Source of the DNA: Istiophorus platypterus | Taxonomy: Eukaryota > Chordata > Actinopteri > Istiophoriformes > Istiophoridae | DNA length: 64,000 nt | Assembly: GCA_016859345.1 (NCBI GenBank) | Contig: CM029120.1 | Span: forward strand, 5,717,501-5,781,500 | Direction of reading: 5' to 3' | In this document: piece after piece, positions 62,901-64,000 of the stretch | Numbering within the stretch: the stretch's first letter is position 1 | Layout of the letters: every line of letters begins with the position of its first letter | Program-made: the position numbers and the translations under genes | Notes under the pieces: model-generated | Seen by the model: the letters and a program-made list of their open reading frames with translations, nothing else | Database searches by the model: none | Told to the model about the DNA's origin: nothing

Positions 62901-63410
62901 AGCCAATTCAGTAAACGTTACATAACAAACCCTGAGTGTAAACCAGACCTTTTTCTCCCTCTCTTTAACCCAATAAACCCCCTCGACTGTCCGGCACCGT
63001 CCGGCTTCGGTGCTGAAACGGCCCGTCACCGCCTGACACCTTTAAAAGGTTCAAACACGGCGTCCAAGTGCGCAAATCCATACTTTAAAAAACAACAACG
63101 AAACCGAGATTTTAGGCTTCCCCGCAAGCTAGTTTGTTTTTCCTAGAGGTAAACGCGAACACATGCTGACCGAGTGTCGATTCGCGAGTCAGCCTTTGGT
63201 TCGGGGAGGGGTTAAAGAAAATAAATAAAAAAAACCCCGAAACAAAACAAAAAGAAAAACTCAGCTTCGCAGCGTCGGTTCGCTTTCTTTTGCTGCTACG
63301 TAGCTAGCTAGCTACCTGCTAACCGCCCGTTGAGCCGCCCCCTTACCTGCCGGTCCTCGCTTCAGTTTTATGTCCACCACGCTGGACGAGGAGGGCGGAG
63401 AGCCGTTCAT
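59992..63410 (-). CDS. synj2bp: Synaptojanin-2-binding protein (OMP25), complete, 4 coding exons
   Basis: Exons on the minus strand are 63347-63410, 62570-62706, 61633-61728 and 59992-60135, with lengths 64+137+96+144 nt. All introns are GT-AG and the frame is continuous, giving 146 aa; the human protein is 145 aa. One PDZ domain spans about residues 14-99, with the carboxylate-binding loop GLGF at 22-25 followed by NIIGG and the stretch DSGIYVSKIKEDGAAALDGR. The C-terminus has one hydrophobic segment (about 118-139) followed by a short basic tail, RHNRNHI, the layout of a tail-anchored mitochondrial outer-membrane protein. The family recruits PDZ-ligand partners such as synaptojanin-2 to mitochondria. 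The start is the only ATG in exon 1 and gives MNGS, close to the mammalian MNG start. Divergence is highest in the linker between PDZ and anchor, as expected for the family. Identification is secure; the UTR limits are inferred. Confidence 0.95.
60136..61632 (-). other. synj2bp intron 3 with repeat content
   Basis: The donor follows codon ATG (MetGTAGG) and the acceptor is TTGCAG. The intron carries a nearly complete dispersed repeat at about 60258-60640. The part next to the donor (61321-61611) has a 96-codon hydrophobic sense-strand reading frame that I do not believe is coding. Confidence 0.8.
60258..60640. repeat. Dispersed repeat with 'TGCAACTAA...ATTGCAGCT' ends (family A)
   Basis: The copy begins 'ctgcaactaatgag' and ends 'attgcagctat'. 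In between are the family landmarks: 'cgataaatcaactaatt', 'gaggtgacatcttcaaagg', 'cagtccaaaaaccaaag' and 'tttgagaagctgcaa'. The same landmarks in the same order occur near 25.15, 42.98 and 20.1 kb. Its short inverted, GTTGCA-like ends and about 380-nt length suggest a non-autonomous DNA element; I cannot recall a library name. Confidence 0.75.
61729..62569 (-). other. synj2bp intron 2
   Basis: Donor GTAATA, acceptor CCTTAG. I see AT-rich sequence without recognisable genes or repeats, apart from one CpG/GC-richer patch near 62000-62090. Confidence 0.8.
62707..63346 (-). other. synj2bp intron 1
   Basis: Donor GTAAGG, acceptor TTTTAG. GC content rises toward the promoter. Short 'tagctagctagcta' self-complementary runs lie at about 63301-63315. 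No gene is seen. Confidence 0.8.
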
Positions 63411-63720
63411 TTTTTAATTTTTTAATTTTTATTGTCAGGACACCAAACGATTCAAAGCGGGTCTTCGGAGAGACAGCGGGGGAGGGAAGAGGGGAGGGGG
63501 ACCCGCTAGCTAGCTGGAGGCGAGCGCATTGACGACTTTCGATTTGCTTCCTCCGGCGCGGTCGGTGGTTTGCGGTCGTGCTGCCCCCCGACGGGCTGAC
63601 GTGGAACTGCAGGCTGACCTTTGAATTACAAACCAGGAAGAGCAGACGCGAGGTACTACGCAATAAACAGCCCCCCCACGTAACAATGACATCACTGCTA
63701 CTACTCTCCAACCACTGACT
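63000..63720 (-). promoter_or_regulatory. CpG-rich promoter region of synj2bp
   Basis: CpG-dense sequence surrounds the first coding exon and about 300 nt upstream, in contrast to the AT-rich introns on its left. It includes GC-box-like 'ggagggggac' on the plus strand at about 63493. The transcription start cannot be fixed from sequence alone. Confidence 0.6.
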
Positions 63721-64000
63721 TTAGTTATGAGTTTTACACTGAGGTATTGTTTGGTGGAAGAAGGATTTCGACATCGGCAGGAGATGCGGAGAAATAAGAG
63801 CGTACACTCACAGGGGCCTCCTTTTGCCCTCGGAACGGAGTCGGTTTCTTGGTGGCGTGGATCCCACTAAGACTCTCTCACGCCGCCGATCTCTCGCTCC
63901 CCCACATGTGGAACGTGTGGCATTGGGTTCAAATCTGGCGACTGTGGCTGCGGCGGTCAAATGACCATTTACTGGTGTTAAGGGGCCCAAGGTGTGTCAT
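63721..64000. other. Upstream flank of synj2bp, nothing recognised
   Basis: Moderately GC-rich unique-looking sequence. A 60-codon minus-strand reading frame here has no recognisable domain. Confidence 0.6.

Overview
The window is vertebrate, almost certainly teleost fish, nuclear DNA. It has multi-exon genes with GT-AG introns, CpG-rich promoters, very abundant CA/TG microsatellites, and interspersed repeats of types common in percomorph fish. There are no prokaryotic operons, CRISPR arrays, phage or plasmid modules. I recognise no tRNA, rRNA or microRNA gene.

Four protein-coding genes are supported, all on the minus strand, so transcription runs from high to low coordinates. From right to left they are: synj2bp (complete coding sequence, 4 exons, 59992-63410, 146 aa), a mitochondrial outer-membrane PDZ protein; desi2 (complete, 5 exons, 49257-55903, 195 aa), a PPPDE-family cysteine isopeptidase; srsf5 (complete, 7 coding exons at 37228-42639 plus a non-coding first exon ending at 44939, 291 aa), an SR splicing factor; and pacs2 (first coding exon only, 33230-33348), a membrane-traffic sorting adaptor. 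I rebuilt every exon by hand from splice sites, and the reading frame is continuous across all junctions. Each gene starts in a CpG-rich segment (about 63.0-63.7, 55.9-57.1, 44.4-45.3 and 32.6-33.75 kb), and AATAAA signals fit the 3' ends of the three complete genes.

The left half (1-33229) has no recognisable exon. It is best read as pacs2 intron 1, with the remaining exons off the left edge. It is packed with microsatellites (3.2, 6.2, 6.5-6.8, 12.7-13.4, 19.98, 21.2-21.5 and 27.2 kb), minisatellites (1.16, 10.35 and 16.5 kb) and copies of at least five dispersed repeat families. A perfect 18-bp hairpin lies at 18112-18156. Some non-repetitive, motif-rich stretches (10.2, 16.4-16.6 and 22.6-22.8 kb) could be intronic enhancers, but that needs a genome comparison.

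The four genes do not form a pathway. Their shared orientation looks like ordinary synteny: from memory, human PACS2, SRSF5 and SYNJ2BP are all on chromosome 14q, while DESI2 is on 1q. I found no new molecular system. The observations most worth following up are the repeat landscape, the hairpin, a small direct/inverted duplication between pacs2 and srsf5, and the stop codons at most srsf5 splice donors.
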